A stretch of DNA of 53,725 nucleotides from Streptomyces sporangiiformans (GCF_005768555.2 NZ_VCHX02000175.1:24335-78059); one strand, 5' to 3'; shown: positions 24,083 to 32,767, numbered from the stretch's first letter. Numbers and translations are program-made. The notes: a model not told the origin generated them from the letters alone.

Positions 24083-24247
24083 AGAGGGATACCTCCGCTT
24101 CGTGCGGTGACACTGGGGGATGCCTCAACGGTAAGGAAGCGGGAGAAGCGGCGACAAGCAGGGACAATTGCGCGTCGGCGCAGGGATGATGCGTGTGGAG
24201 AGGGCGCGGCGCACGATCAGTGCGCGAACAGGACGGGAGCCGCCCGC

Positions 24248-24742
24248 TCACTCCTCCGGGGCCGGGGCCGGCTGGTTCGCGCCCGCCTCCGGACTCTCCG
24301 GCAGCAGATGGGAGAGGACCATGTAGCTGATCGTCTTCCGGATGAACGGCTCCGTGCGGATCCGTTCCAGCACCTTCTCGAAGTGGTCCACATCCCGGGC
24401 CCGTACGTGCAGCAGCGCGTCCGCGCCCCCGGTCACCGTCATCGCGGCGGCGATCTCCGGATGGTTGCGCACCACCTCCGCGAGCCGTCGCGGCGGGGCC
24501 GCGCCTTCGCAGTACACCTCGACGTACGCCTCCGTACGCCAGCCGAGCGCGGCCGGTTTCACCGTGGCCGTGAACCCGGTGACCACACCCGTCTCACGCA
24601 TCCGGTCGACGCGGCGCTTGACCGCGGTGGCCGACAGACCGATCGCCGCACCGATCACGGCGAAACTGGTCCGGGCGTTCGCCATCAGGGCGGTGACGAT
24701 CTTGCGGTCGAGCTCGTCGAACGGCGCGGACTTGGTCGTCAT
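24248..24742 (-). CDS. Lrp/AsnC-family transcriptional regulator
   Basis: A 164-residue protein with an N-terminal helix-turn-helix (about 5-60; FDELDRKIVTALMANARTS then SATAVKRRVDRM) and a C-terminal RAM ligand domain (about 65-145). It lies just upstream of ddaH-rocD on the same strand and is the obvious candidate regulator, with an amino acid such as arginine or ornithine as the likely signal. The start is the ATG at 24742. A proline-rich C-terminal tail (about 150-164) is unusual but short. Confidence 0.9.
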   Translation of the reverse strand: MTTKSAPFDELDRKIVTALMANARTSFAVIGAAIGLSATAVKRRVDRMRETGVVTGFTATVKPAALGWRTEAYVEVYCEGAAPPRRLAEVVRNHPEIAAAMTVTGGADALLHVRARDVDHFEKVLERIRTEPFIRKTISYMVLSHLLPESPEAGANQPAPAPEE

Positions 24743-24876
24743 GCGGGCACTGTATCCAGCGGGTCCGGCCACGCCCGCGGAACTACGGGGACCTGCGTCA
24801 TGGAGGGCGCGCCCCAGTGGTCACAGCGCCGCACGCGCATGGGCAGGCGTGCGGATTCCTTTTACACTCCAGCCTC

Positions 24877-25632
24877 ATGCTGCGCGCTCTCGCCGTCGAT
24901 GACGAACAACCATCCCTCGAAGAGCTGCTCTACCTGCTGGAGGCCGACCCGCGGGTGAGCAGTGTCGAGGGTGCCAGTGACGCGACGGCGGCGCTGCGCC
25001 GGATCAACCGCGCGCTGGAATGCGGTCCCGGGGGCGACGACGCGATCGATGTGATCTTCCTCGACATCCACATGCCCGGGCTGGACGGTCTGGACGTGGC
25101 GCGGCTGCTCGCCGGTCTCGCCAAACCACCGCTCGTCGTGTTCGTCACCGCCCACGAGGACTTCGCCGTGCAGGCCTTCGATCTCAAGGCGGTCGACTAC
25201 GTACTGAAGCCCGTACGCCGGGAACGGCTGGCCGAGGCCGTCCGCCGGGCCGCCGAGCTGAAGGACGCGGCTCCACTGATATCCGTGCACGAGCCCGACC
25301 TGGACCATATATCGGTCGAATTGGGGGGAGTCACCCGTTTTGTCGCCGTCGAGGACATCACGCATGTCGAGGCCCAGGGCGACTACGCAAGGCTGCACAC
25401 CGCCCAGGGCAGCCACCTGCTGCGCATCCCGCTGTCCACGCTGGAGGAGCGCTGGCGCTCGCGCGGGTTCGTCCGCATCCACCGGCGTCATCTCGTCGCC
25501 CTGGGCCACATCAGCGAGCTCCGGCTGGACGCGGGTACCGTGAGCGTTCTGGTCGGCTCCGTCGAACTGCAGGTCAGCCGCCGTCACGCCCGCGAGCTGC
25601 GCGACCTGCTGATGCGCCGGACCGCGAGCTGA
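24877..25632 (+). CDS. LytTR-family response regulator
   Basis: A 251-residue two-domain regulator: receiver (about 1-125) with the acidic pair DDE at 8-10 and phospho-acceptor Asp63 (IFLDIHMPG), then a LytTR DNA-binding domain (about 148-248; FVRIHRRHLVALGHISEL). LytTR proteins bind paired direct repeats. It opens an operon with a small membrane protein, a sodium/solute symporter and a LytS-type kinase, so it should respond to that kinase and control the transporter. Its gene is divergent from the Lrp gene. Confidence 0.93.
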   Translation: MLRALAVDDEQPSLEELLYLLEADPRVSSVEGASDATAALRRINRALECGPGGDDAIDVIFLDIHMPGLDGLDVARLLAGLAKPPLVVFVTAHEDFAVQAFDLKAVDYVLKPVRRERLAEAVRRAAELKDAAPLISVHEPDLDHISVELGGVTRFVAVEDITHVEAQGDYARLHTAQGSHLLRIPLSTLEERWRSRGFVRIHRRHLVALGHISELRLDAGTVSVLVGSVELQVSRRHARELRDLLMRRTAS

Positions 25633-25644
25633 GGAGGCCCGAAG

Positions 25645-26001
25645 GTGCCACAGGATCCGACCGAGCGCCGCGTCGTCGTCACCGGGCCGCCCCGCCGCAC
25701 CCGCAGGCTGAACGGCTACCGGCCCCGCACCGAGATCGACGAGCAGACGACCCTCGGCCACGCCTACGTCCGGTCCCTCATCCGCAGCCAACTGCGCGCC
25801 GCGCTCACGGTGTTCGCCGTACTCGTCCTGCTCGTGGGCCCGCTCCCGCTGGTCTTCACCTCGATGCGCGACGGCGCGGACCTCGAATGGATCGTCCTGG
25901 GCTTCTGCGTGTATCCGCCGCTTGTGCTGCTCGCCCGCTGGTACGTACGCCGGGCCGACCGCAACGAGAAGGACTTCGTCCGCCTCGTCGAAGACCGCTG
26001 A
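25645..26001 (+). CDS. Small two-helix membrane protein of the symporter operon
   Basis: A 118-residue protein with two membrane helices (about 52-73 and 82-98) after a basic N-terminal tail (VVVTGPPRRTRRLNGYRPR). Its position before a sodium/solute symporter gene recalls the DUF485 proteins found next to acetate permease ActP, although sequence similarity is not obvious. The GTG start follows the regulator stop by 12 bases with GAGGAGG ahead. It may be a transporter subunit. Confidence 0.8.
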   Translation: MPQDPTERRVVVTGPPRRTRRLNGYRPRTEIDEQTTLGHAYVRSLIRSQLRAALTVFAVLVLLVGPLPLVFTSMRDGADLEWIVLGFCVYPPLVLLARWYVRRADRNEKDFVRLVEDR

Positions 26002-26041
26002 GCCGCGCAGACAAGCGCACGAGACCGAGGACCGCCGAGCA

Positions 26042-27784
26042 GTGAACGAGAACTACGCCGTCCCCGCGGTCGCCCTCGTCGTCGTGGCGACCGTCTTCGT
26101 CGGCGCGTTCGGCCTGCGCATCTCACGTACCACCTCGGACTTCTACGTGGCCTCGCGCACGGTCGGGCCCCGGCTGAACGCGGCCGCCATCAGCGGCGAG
26201 TACCTCTCCGCCGCCTCGTTCCTCGGCATAGCGGGCCTCGTCCTCGTCCAGGGCCCCGACATGCTCTGGTACCCGGTCGGCTACACCGCGGGCTATCTCG
26301 TCCTGCTGCTGTTCGTGGCGGCCCCGCTGCGCCGCTCCGGCGCCTACACGCTGCCCGACTTCGCCGAGGCGCGGCTCGCTTCCCCGGCGGTCCGGCGACT
26401 GGCCGGGGCCTTCGTCGTCGGAGTCGGCTGGCTGTACCTGCTGCCCCAGTTGCAGGGTGCGGGGCTGACGTTGAACGTGCTGACCGGAGCCTCCAAGTCG
26501 CTCGGCGGGATCATCGTCGCCGTCGTCGTGGTCGCGACCGTCGCCGCGGGCGGCATGCGCAGCATCACCTTCGTGCAGGCCTTCCAGTACTGGCTCAAGC
26601 TCACCGCCCTGCTCGTCCCCGCGCTCTTCCTGGTCCTCGCCTGGCAGGGCGACGGAGGGCCGCGCCACGCCTTCGACGAACCGGCCACGTTCCGCGAGCA
26701 CCGTGTCGTCCGCGTCGACGGCAGCCTCGACCTGAAGCTCGTGGAACCACTGACCGTCACCGCGACCGGCACGGTGGACGGCGAGCGGTACGAGGACGAA
26801 CCGGTCCGGCTCCCCGCCGGGGTGCACCACATTCAGCAGGGCACCCGGCTGGCCTTCAGCAAGGGCGACCACGTGCCCGCCGCCGACCGCGGCAGCAACG
26901 GCGGCATGTCCACCTCGCTCGCCGAGGGACGCGAGGACCGCCCGCTGTACGCCACGTACGGACTGATCCTCGCCACCTTCCTCGGCACCATGGGGCTGCC
27001 GCACGTGGTCGTCCGCTTCTACACCAGCCCGCACGGCGTCGCCGCCCGCCGCACCACCGTCGTCGTACTCGGCCTGATCGGCGCGTTCTATCTGCTGCCA
27101 CCGCTCTACGGCGCCCTGGGGCGCCTGTACGCTCCCGAGCTCACCCTCAGCGGAGACGCGGACGCCGCCGTACTGCTGCTGCCCGACCGGATGATCGGCG
27201 GGCTCGGCGGGGACCTACTGGGAGCGCTGGTCGCGGGCGGGGCCTTCGCCGCGTTCCTGTCCACCGCGTCCGGGCTGACCATGGCGGTGGCGGGTGTGCT
27301 CACCCAGGATGTGCTCCCCTCGCGCGGCGTACGGCACTTCCGGCTCGGTACGGTGCTGGCGATGCTCGTGCCGCTGGTCGCGAGCGGACTCGTGGGCGGA
27401 CTGCCTGTCGCGGACGCCGTGGGCCTCGCCTTCGCCGTGTCCGCGTCGTCGTTCTGCCCGCTCCTCGTCCTCGGCATCTGGTGGCGCCGGCTCACCCCGC
27501 ACGGCGCCGCGGCCGGGATGCTGGTCGGCGGCGGCTCGGCGCTGCTCGCGGTCGCCGCGACCATGGCGGGCTTCTCGCGCACGGGCCCGCTGCACGCCCT
27601 GCTCGCCTGGCCCGCGCTGTGGTCGGTGCCGTTGGGCTTCCTCACCATGGTGCTGGTGTCGCTGGCCACACCCGGGCGGGTACCGGCGGGTACGGCCGCG
27701 ATCCTCGCCCGCTTCCATCTGCCGGAAGAGCTGTCCGGCGGGCCGGTACGGACGGCCGTGAGCGCGAAGGAAGTTGAGGCATGA
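26042..27784 (+). CDS. Sodium/solute symporter (SSS family, ActP-like)
   Basis: A 580-residue permease of the SSS family, probably for acetate or another monocarboxylate. The N-terminal half shows DFYVASRTVGPRLNAAAISGEYLSAASFLG, typical of ActP-like members, and there are about 13 membrane helices. Between helices near residues 200 and 303 sits an insertion of about 100 mostly polar residues (TATGTVDGERYEDE, VRLPAGVHHIQQG) predicted to lie outside the membrane. The GTG at 26042 follows the small membrane gene. Its stop overlaps a seven-codon cistron that leads into the kinase gene. Confidence 0.9.
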   Translation: MNENYAVPAVALVVVATVFVGAFGLRISRTTSDFYVASRTVGPRLNAAAISGEYLSAASFLGIAGLVLVQGPDMLWYPVGYTAGYLVLLLFVAAPLRRSGAYTLPDFAEARLASPAVRRLAGAFVVGVGWLYLLPQLQGAGLTLNVLTGASKSLGGIIVAVVVVATVAAGGMRSITFVQAFQYWLKLTALLVPALFLVLAWQGDGGPRHAFDEPATFREHRVVRVDGSLDLKLVEPLTVTATGTVDGERYEDEPVRLPAGVHHIQQGTRLAFSKGDHVPAADRGSNGGMSTSLAEGREDRPLYATYGLILATFLGTMGLPHVVVRFYTSPHGVAARRTTVVVLGLIGAFYLLPPLYGALGRLYAPELTLSGDADAAVLLLPDRMIGGLGGDLLGALVAGGAFAAFLSTASGLTMAVAGVLTQDVLPSRGVRHFRLGTVLAMLVPLVASGLVGGLPVADAVGLAFAVSASSFCPLLVLGIWWRRLTPHGAAAGMLVGGGSALLAVAATMAGFSRTGPLHALLAWPALWSVPLGFLTMVLVSLATPGRVPAGTAAILARFHLPEELSGGPVRTAVSAKEVEA

Positions 27785-27804
27785 GCTTCGTGACCGAGGC
27801 ATGA
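27781..27804 (+). other. Seven-codon coupling cistron between symporter and kinase
   Basis: ATG AGC TTC GTG ACC GAG GCA TGA (MSFVTEA) overlaps the symporter stop in ATGA and ends in ATGA with the kinase start. The 11-base GAGGCATGAGC occurs at 27776-27786 and 27796-27806, so a 20-base duplication probably created it. It may pass ribosomes from the symporter to the kinase gene. No peptide function is implied. Confidence 0.5.
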
Positions 27805-29039
27805 GCGGTTTCCTGGCCGGGTTCTGCGTGGCCGTACTTCCGCTGCTGGCGGCCGGCTTCTGGCTCGGCCGGCGCACCACGCGCCCGCGGAGCCTCGGCG
27901 GCCTCGGCACCCCCGTCGAGCACGCCACCTTCGAGACCCTGCACACCGCTTCGCTCGCCGCGCCCCCGCTCCGGGCCGGGCTCACCGAGGAGACGGCGCG
28001 CAAATCGGCACGGCGGCTGCGCACCCTGCTGGGCACCGACGCGCTCTGCCTCACCGACCAGGACACCGTCCTGGCCTGGGAGGGCGTCGGCGAGCACCAC
28101 CGCACGCAGATCATGGACCGGCTCGGCGGCCCACTGGAGAGCGGCCGCGGCGAGGCCTTCCGCCTCGACTGTGTCGAACCGGACTGCCCACTGCGCTGGG
28201 CCGTCGTCGCCCCGCTCACCGTCGACGACCGCGTGCACGGGGCGCTCGTCGCCTGCGCGCCCCGTGAGTCCGCCGTCCTGGTCCGGGCCGCCGGCGAGGT
28301 CGCCCGCTGGGTCTCGGTCCAGTTGGAGCTCGCCGATCTCGACCAGTCCCGTACCCGGCTGATCGAGGCCGAGATCAAGGCCCTGCGCGCCCAGATCTCG
28401 CCGCACTTCATCTTCAACTCGCTCGCCGTGATCGCCTCGTTCGTCCGCACCGACCCGGAGCGTGCGCGCGAACTCCTCCTGGAGTTCGCCGACTTCACCC
28501 GCTACTCGTTCCGCCGGCACGGCGACTTCACCACGCTCGCCGATGAGCTGCACGCCATCGACCACTACTTGGCCCTGGTCCGGGCCCGCTTCGGGGACCG
28601 GCTGTCGGTCACCCTGCAGATAGCCCCCGAAGTACTCCCGGTGACGCTGCCCTTCCTGTGCCTGCAGCCGCTCGTGGAGAACGCCGTGAAACACGGCCTG
28701 GAGGGTCCGGGCGGGACGGGCAAGGTCGACAAGAGCCACATCAGCATCACCGCGCAGGACGCGGGAGCCGAGGCGCTCGTCGTGATCGAGGACGACGGCC
28801 CCGGCATGGACCCCGACTGGCTGCGTCGCATCCTGGCCGGGGAGGTCAGCCCGTCGGGCGGCATCGGACTGTCGAACGTCGACCACCGGCTGCGCCAGGT
28901 CTACGGGGACGACCACGGCCTCGTCATCGAGACCGCCCTGGGCGCGGGCATGAAGATCACCGCCCGGCTGCCGAAATACCAGCCGGGGGTGCACTCGGCG
29001 GGCCCCCGTGCAGGGGACCGCGACCGAGGGCGCGCATGA
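27801..29039 (+). CDS. LytS-type sensor histidine kinase
   Basis: A 412-residue kinase. One N-terminal membrane helix (about 3-22) is followed by a GAF-like sensor (about 60-180) with three Cys (CLTD, DCVEPDC), a His_kinase domain with phospho-acceptor His202 (AQISPHFIFNSL) and a HATPase_c domain with PLVENAVKHG, IEDDGPGMD and GGIGLSNV. It is the partner of the LytTR regulator at the other end of the operon. A single helix means any external signal likely arrives through the symporter or the cytosolic domain. The ATG at 27801 is the in-frame start nearest the overlap. Confidence 0.92.
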   Translation: MSGFLAGFCVAVLPLLAAGFWLGRRTTRPRSLGGLGTPVEHATFETLHTASLAAPPLRAGLTEETARKSARRLRTLLGTDALCLTDQDTVLAWEGVGEHHRTQIMDRLGGPLESGRGEAFRLDCVEPDCPLRWAVVAPLTVDDRVHGALVACAPRESAVLVRAAGEVARWVSVQLELADLDQSRTRLIEAEIKALRAQISPHFIFNSLAVIASFVRTDPERARELLLEFADFTRYSFRRHGDFTTLADELHAIDHYLALVRARFGDRLSVTLQIAPEVLPVTLPFLCLQPLVENAVKHGLEGPGGTGKVDKSHISITAQDAGAEALVVIEDDGPGMDPDWLRRILAGEVSPSGGIGLSNVDHRLRQVYGDDHGLVIETALGAGMKITARLPKYQPGVHSAGPRAGDRDRGRA

Positions 29040-29042
29040 GAG

Positions 29043-29064
29043 CCCCCGGACGGCTGTCCGGGGG
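29043..29064. terminator. Terminator between convergent units
   Basis: A nine-base stem CCCCCGGAC/GTCCGGGGG with a four-base loop starts three bases after the kinase stop, facing the end of the small membrane protein gene on the minus strand. Confidence 0.8.
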
Positions 29065-29081
29065 AGGAGGAGCGGAGGACG

Positions 29082-29240
29082 TCAGGTGCTGCGCGACGCC
29101 ACCATTCCCAGGGTGATCAGACCGAGTACGACCCAGCCGAACCACAGCCAGCCGTTACTGCCGAGCGCCACCGTGTAGGCCGTCACCATCACCAGGCCTC
29201 CCACTGTGAGCGCTCCCATGGTTTTCGTAGAACCGGGCAT
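29082..29240 (-). CDS. 52-residue conserved membrane protein
   Basis: A short gene with an excellent ribosome-binding site (GAGGAGGG, six bases before the ATG at 29240). The peptide starts MPGSTKTMGALTVGGLVMVT and ends ITLGMVASRST, with two hydrophobic stretches (about 9-26 and 30-47) around a SNGWLWFGW turn. It begins 13 bases after the Ser/Thr kinase stop, so it belongs to that operon. I believe homologs are widespread in Streptomyces, but I cannot name a function. It may be a kinase-associated membrane peptide. Confidence 0.8.
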   Translation of the reverse strand: MPGSTKTMGALTVGGLVMVTAYTVALGSNGWLWFGWVVLGLITLGMVASRST

Positions 29241-29253
29241 CGCAACACCCTCC

Positions 29254-31167
29254 TCATGGTTCGTCGCTCTCCATGGTGCCCCCGTCCTGCCTCTTCACGG
29301 TGCATACCACGAAATGTGTGCCTGTTTTCCAGGCACTCCGGCTCGCCCAGGCCGCTGTTTCGTAGCGGGCCGGGTCGTAGCCGTACTGGATCGGCGGCAC
29401 ATCCGCCGCACAGGCCTCCAGGGATTGCTGTTTCGCTTCTTCGAGGGTCGTGTCCGGATCCAGCCGGGTGAAGCCGAGCACCCGCTGGTCGTGCGGCGCG
29501 TCGCAGGAGGCCAGCCGGGCGTCCCGGTCGGACCGTTCGTCCAGGCAGTCCTGCTTCTGCATATTGGCCGTGTCGATGAACGTCAGTCCCGGCCTGCGGT
29601 GCTGCCCGAGCGGCCCGTACACCCCTCCGTTCGCGCCCAGGAGGAGACAGGCGGAGCGCCGCCCGGCGGCCTGGAAGCCCGCGTCCGTGGGCAGCACGAC
29701 GTAGCCGCGTACGTCAGCCAGCTTTTTGCGCGTCTCCTCGGTCCGTTCCTCGCACCGGGCGGGGCCGTTCGCGCGCGCCTCGTCGGCGGATCCGGCCCCG
29801 GCCACCGCCATGACCTGGCCGTCGGGTTGTCCTTTGAGGCAGTCTTCGACCTTCAGCCGCGGAGTGCCCTCGAAACGCTCGCCGGACCAGTCGGCGATGA
29901 CGCAGTCGCCGTCCTTGAGCGGCTTGGCGAGCCCGATGGTCTCCCCGTACGGTTTCGCGCCGCCTCCGCTGCCGGTGCCGCCGTCCGCCCGCTGTCCCAT
30001 CGCGTACCAGACACCGCCGAGGGCGATGGCCAGGCCGAGGAGGCCGGCGGTCACCGACTGCAGCACGTTCGAGCGCCTGTGGTGCCGCCTGCCTGCCGGC
30101 CCGGTTTGCGGCCTGTGCACCTGTCCGGTCTGCGGCGCCTGGACCTGCCCGGCCTGTGGCGCCTGCACCCGCCCGGCCTGTGGCTCGTGCGGCGGTGGCC
30201 CGAAACCCGGCCCCGGCGGGGGCAGGGCGGACGCCTCGGTCTCGACCTGGGCCCACGGCGGCTGCGATCCCAGGTCGACTCGCGTGTGCGGATGGGACTG
30301 GGGCGTGACGATTGCGGAGAGTGCCGCCTCGGCGTCCTCGGCGGTGATCCGGTGGACCGGGTTCTTCGTGAGCATGGCCGCGAGCAGGGGTTCGAGCGCG
30401 CCCGCGCGCAGCGGCGGGCGGGGCTCCTCCAGGACGACCGCGGTGAGCGCGGCCAGCTCGGTGTCGCGGTCGAAGGGGCCGCGGCCTTCCACGCCGTAGT
30501 AGAGCGTGCAGCCCAGCGAGAACAGATCGGCGGCAGCGGTCGGCGGCCCGCCCTGGGCCCGTTCGGGCGCCAGGTATCCGGCCGTGCCGACGAGTACGGA
30601 CGTCAACGTCCAGCGTGTCTCGCTGGAGTCCGGCTGCACGGAGATGCCGTAGTCGGTGAGCAGGACACGCGCGTGAGGGGCTCCCGAGCGGTCCGGAGCC
30701 AGCAGGATGTTGGCGGGCTTCACGTCGCGGTGCATGATGCCCCGCTCGTGGCCGGCGGTCAGCGCGTCCAGGACGGCCAGGCCGATGCGGGCGCACTCGG
30801 CGGGCGCGAGCGTACCCCGCCGCGTGACCAGGTCGCGCAGGTCGAGCGCGCCCCCGACGTACTCCATCACGATCCACGGCAGGCCCTCGTGCTCCAGCAC
30901 GTCGTGCACGGTGACCACATGCGGGTGGCCGCGCAGTCCCGCCGCGTGGCGGGCCTCGGCACGGGCGCGGGCGACCCTGGCCGCGCGCTCCTGGGCGGCC
31001 TCGGCCGGGTTCCGGAACACGATCTCCTTGAGCGCGACCTCACAGGCGAGGTGCTGGTCGTGGGCCAGCCAGACGTGCCCCATTCCGCCGGTGCCGAGCC
31101 GGTTCAGGAGCAGATAGCGGCCCGCGATGACCCGGCCCACTCCTGACTGCGATGTTCCTGGTGCCAT
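29254..31167 (-). CDS. Membrane Ser/Thr protein kinase with extracytoplasmic Cys-rich domain
   Basis: A 637-residue Hanks-type kinase. The kinase domain (about 16-285) has GTGGMG, Lys47, HRDVKPAN (146-153) and DYG (172-174) in place of DFG. A Pro/Gln-rich linker (about 300-360) contains repeats of the type QAPQTGQV, encoded by 30-base repeats. One membrane helix lies near 369-390, and a C-terminal outer domain (about 405-637) has at least eight Cys. Segments such as DGDCVIADW and SCDAPHDQRVLGF recall the septum-formation domain. It lies downstream of a lipoprotein gene on the same strand. PASTA repeats are absent here. Confidence 0.9.
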   Translation of the reverse strand: MAPGTSQSGVGRVIAGRYLLLNRLGTGGMGHVWLAHDQHLACEVALKEIVFRNPAEAAQERAARVARARAEARHAAGLRGHPHVVTVHDVLEHEGLPWIVMEYVGGALDLRDLVTRRGTLAPAECARIGLAVLDALTAGHERGIMHRDVKPANILLAPDRSGAPHARVLLTDYGISVQPDSSETRWTLTSVLVGTAGYLAPERAQGGPPTAAADLFSLGCTLYYGVEGRGPFDRDTELAALTAVVLEEPRPPLRAGALEPLLAAMLTKNPVHRITAEDAEAALSAIVTPQSHPHTRVDLGSQPPWAQVETEASALPPPGPGFGPPPHEPQAGRVQAPQAGQVQAPQTGQVHRPQTGPAGRRHHRRSNVLQSVTAGLLGLAIALGGVWYAMGQRADGGTGSGGGAKPYGETIGLAKPLKDGDCVIADWSGERFEGTPRLKVEDCLKGQPDGQVMAVAGAGSADEARANGPARCEERTEETRKKLADVRGYVVLPTDAGFQAAGRRSACLLLGANGGVYGPLGQHRRPGLTFIDTANMQKQDCLDERSDRDARLASCDAPHDQRVLGFTRLDPDTTLEEAKQQSLEACAADVPPIQYGYDPARYETAAWASRSAWKTGTHFVVCTVKRQDGGTMESDEP

Positions 31168-31191
31168 CCGATCGCTCCCTGGGTGCGGTGA

Positions 31192-32622
31192 TCAGGTCGT
31201 GCTCGGGGCGGGGTCACTGGAGACGGGGTCACTGGAGACGGGGTCACTGGAGACGGGGCCCCTGGGGACGGGGGCGCTGCTCGTGACGGGCGCGCTGCTT
31301 GTCACGGGCGGGCTGGTCACGGGTGCGCTGGTCGCAGGATCGCTCGTGGGTGGCCGGCTCGTGGGCGGCGCTGAGCTCGTACGAGGCGGATCGGGACTCG
31401 CCGGGGGCTCGCTGTCCGTCGACGGAGGCGGTGTCGACGGGGGCGGCGAGGACCTGGTGGGCTCCGTGTCGGTCGGCAGGGGAGACGACGGCGTCTTGGT
31501 GGGAGACGTGGGTGTATTCGTGGGCTCAGTCGGCGACCGGCTCCCGGTCGGCGTCGGCTTCTCGTTCGGTTTCTCGTTCGGCTTCTGGTTCGGCTTCTCG
31601 TTCGGCGTCTTGGTGGGCGGAGTCGGCCCGGAGGTCGGGGGAGTGCTCGGCTCCCCCGTGGCGTGCGCGTCCACGGACAGCGTCACGTACTGCCCCCAGG
31701 TCAGCTCGCTGCCGGCCGCGGGCCGGGACCCGGTCACCTTGGCGCTGTCCGGTGGCGGACCGCCACCCGGGTAGGCCGCCGCCAGCCCGCTGTCCGCGAG
31801 CCGCTGTGCCGCCGCGGCGACGGTCAGCCCCGACAGGTTCGGCACGCGGCGCTCTTCGCGCGTGTCGAAGGTCTTGTCCCGCGAGCCGTCGGTGCCGACC
31901 GGCCGGACGATCCCCTGGTGCGTGTCGTCCACGGCCACGAGCGCGAGCCGGTCGAGCCTGCTGGGCGCCGGCTTCACCGACACCATCGCGTCCTCGTGGA
32001 AACTCGGCCACTTCTTGTTGCCGTCCTCGAACCGCACCGAGATCTTTTCGGTGCCCCCGTCGAAGGCGCTCAGCGGATTACCGCAGGAACACTTCACGGC
32101 GGGAATCCCCTGATCGTCCACAAGAACCGCGATTCCCGCCTCCAGCAGGGCTTGGAAAGCGACAGCCCTGCCTTTTCTGTAGTCGTGGTTCTTCACGAGG
32201 GTGTCGTGACGCAGGAGTACCGGTGTGAGTCGATCGAGGTACTGCCCGATCGAATCCGGAGAAATTCCGACGACCCGCGCCCATTCCTGAGCCTTCCGGT
32301 GGTTCTCGGGATCGGCGAGGAATTCCTTGAGACGGTCGACGTCGCAGACGCCCGGCTTGCTCGAACCGCCGTACAGCCCTGGCCTGTTGCCCTGCTGCAG
32401 GCTGCTCCGCGGCCGCTCGGAACGGATCTCGGCGTCCTGGCCGAGACCGCTCCTCTCGTCGAAGAAAGGATCGAGGGACGGAACGCCCGCGGAGACTGCC
32501 TTCACCAGGAGGAGGCGGTCGGATTGCGAGCAGCCACTGAGGATCAGTAAAGCGACCAGTAGAAGCGCGATCCTGCGGACCGTTGATCGGATGGCCCTGT
32601 ACATGGGCACGCGGAATGTCAT
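31192..32622 (-). CDS. DUF6777-type lipoprotein with PASTA-like domain and Ser/Thr/Pro tail
   Basis: A 476-residue lipoprotein. The signal peptide ends in the lipobox LSGC (about 27-30). A DUF6777-like domain (about 45-220; GVCDVDRLKEFLADPENHRKAQEWA, CSCGNPLS) is followed by a PASTA-like unit (about 265-325; VPNLSGLTVAAAAQRLADSG). The last 150 residues are low-complexity S/T/P with KPNEKPNEKP and SSDPV repeats, probably a wall-spanning stalk. The ATG at 32622 has GGAG seven bases upstream. It precedes the membrane kinase gene by 24 bases, so the PASTA-like unit and the kinase may work together although encoded separately. Confidence 0.85.
   Translation of the reverse strand: MTFRVPMYRAIRSTVRRIALLLVALLILSGCSQSDRLLLVKAVSAGVPSLDPFFDERSGLGQDAEIRSERPRSSLQQGNRPGLYGGSSKPGVCDVDRLKEFLADPENHRKAQEWARVVGISPDSIGQYLDRLTPVLLRHDTLVKNHDYRKGRAVAFQALLEAGIAVLVDDQGIPAVKCSCGNPLSAFDGGTEKISVRFEDGNKKWPSFHEDAMVSVKPAPSRLDRLALVAVDDTHQGIVRPVGTDGSRDKTFDTREERRVPNLSGLTVAAAAQRLADSGLAAAYPGGGPPPDSAKVTGSRPAAGSELTWGQYVTLSVDAHATGEPSTPPTSGPTPPTKTPNEKPNQKPNEKPNEKPTPTGSRSPTEPTNTPTSPTKTPSSPLPTDTEPTRSSPPPSTPPPSTDSEPPASPDPPRTSSAPPTSRPPTSDPATSAPVTSPPVTSSAPVTSSAPVPRGPVSSDPVSSDPVSSDPAPSTT
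31211..31270. repeat. 15-bp tandem repeat in the lipoprotein tail
   Basis: GGGTCACTGGAGACG occurs three times without change (31211-31255), followed by a diverged fourth copy. It encodes the repeated SSDPV at the C-terminus. Exact repeats predict length variation between strains. A 12-base TTCTCGTTCGGY repeat near 31559-31606 encodes the NEKP units in the same gene. Confidence 0.9.
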
Positions 32623-32767
32623 GACCGCTCCCCCCGGCGGTTCCCCCGTCACCCCGCAGAGCGGATGCGGGGCTCACCCTGCATGGTACTGAATGGAAAA
32701 GCCTTTCAGCCAAGGTGAATTGAAAGTGACAAAAGAACCGGGAGGAGCGGGAGCGCCGTGACAGCCT

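Noticed and set aside
31211..31610. CRISPR-like regular repeats
   Set aside because: The repeats are 12-15 bases, contiguous and in frame inside the lipoprotein tail, with no spacers and no cas genes.
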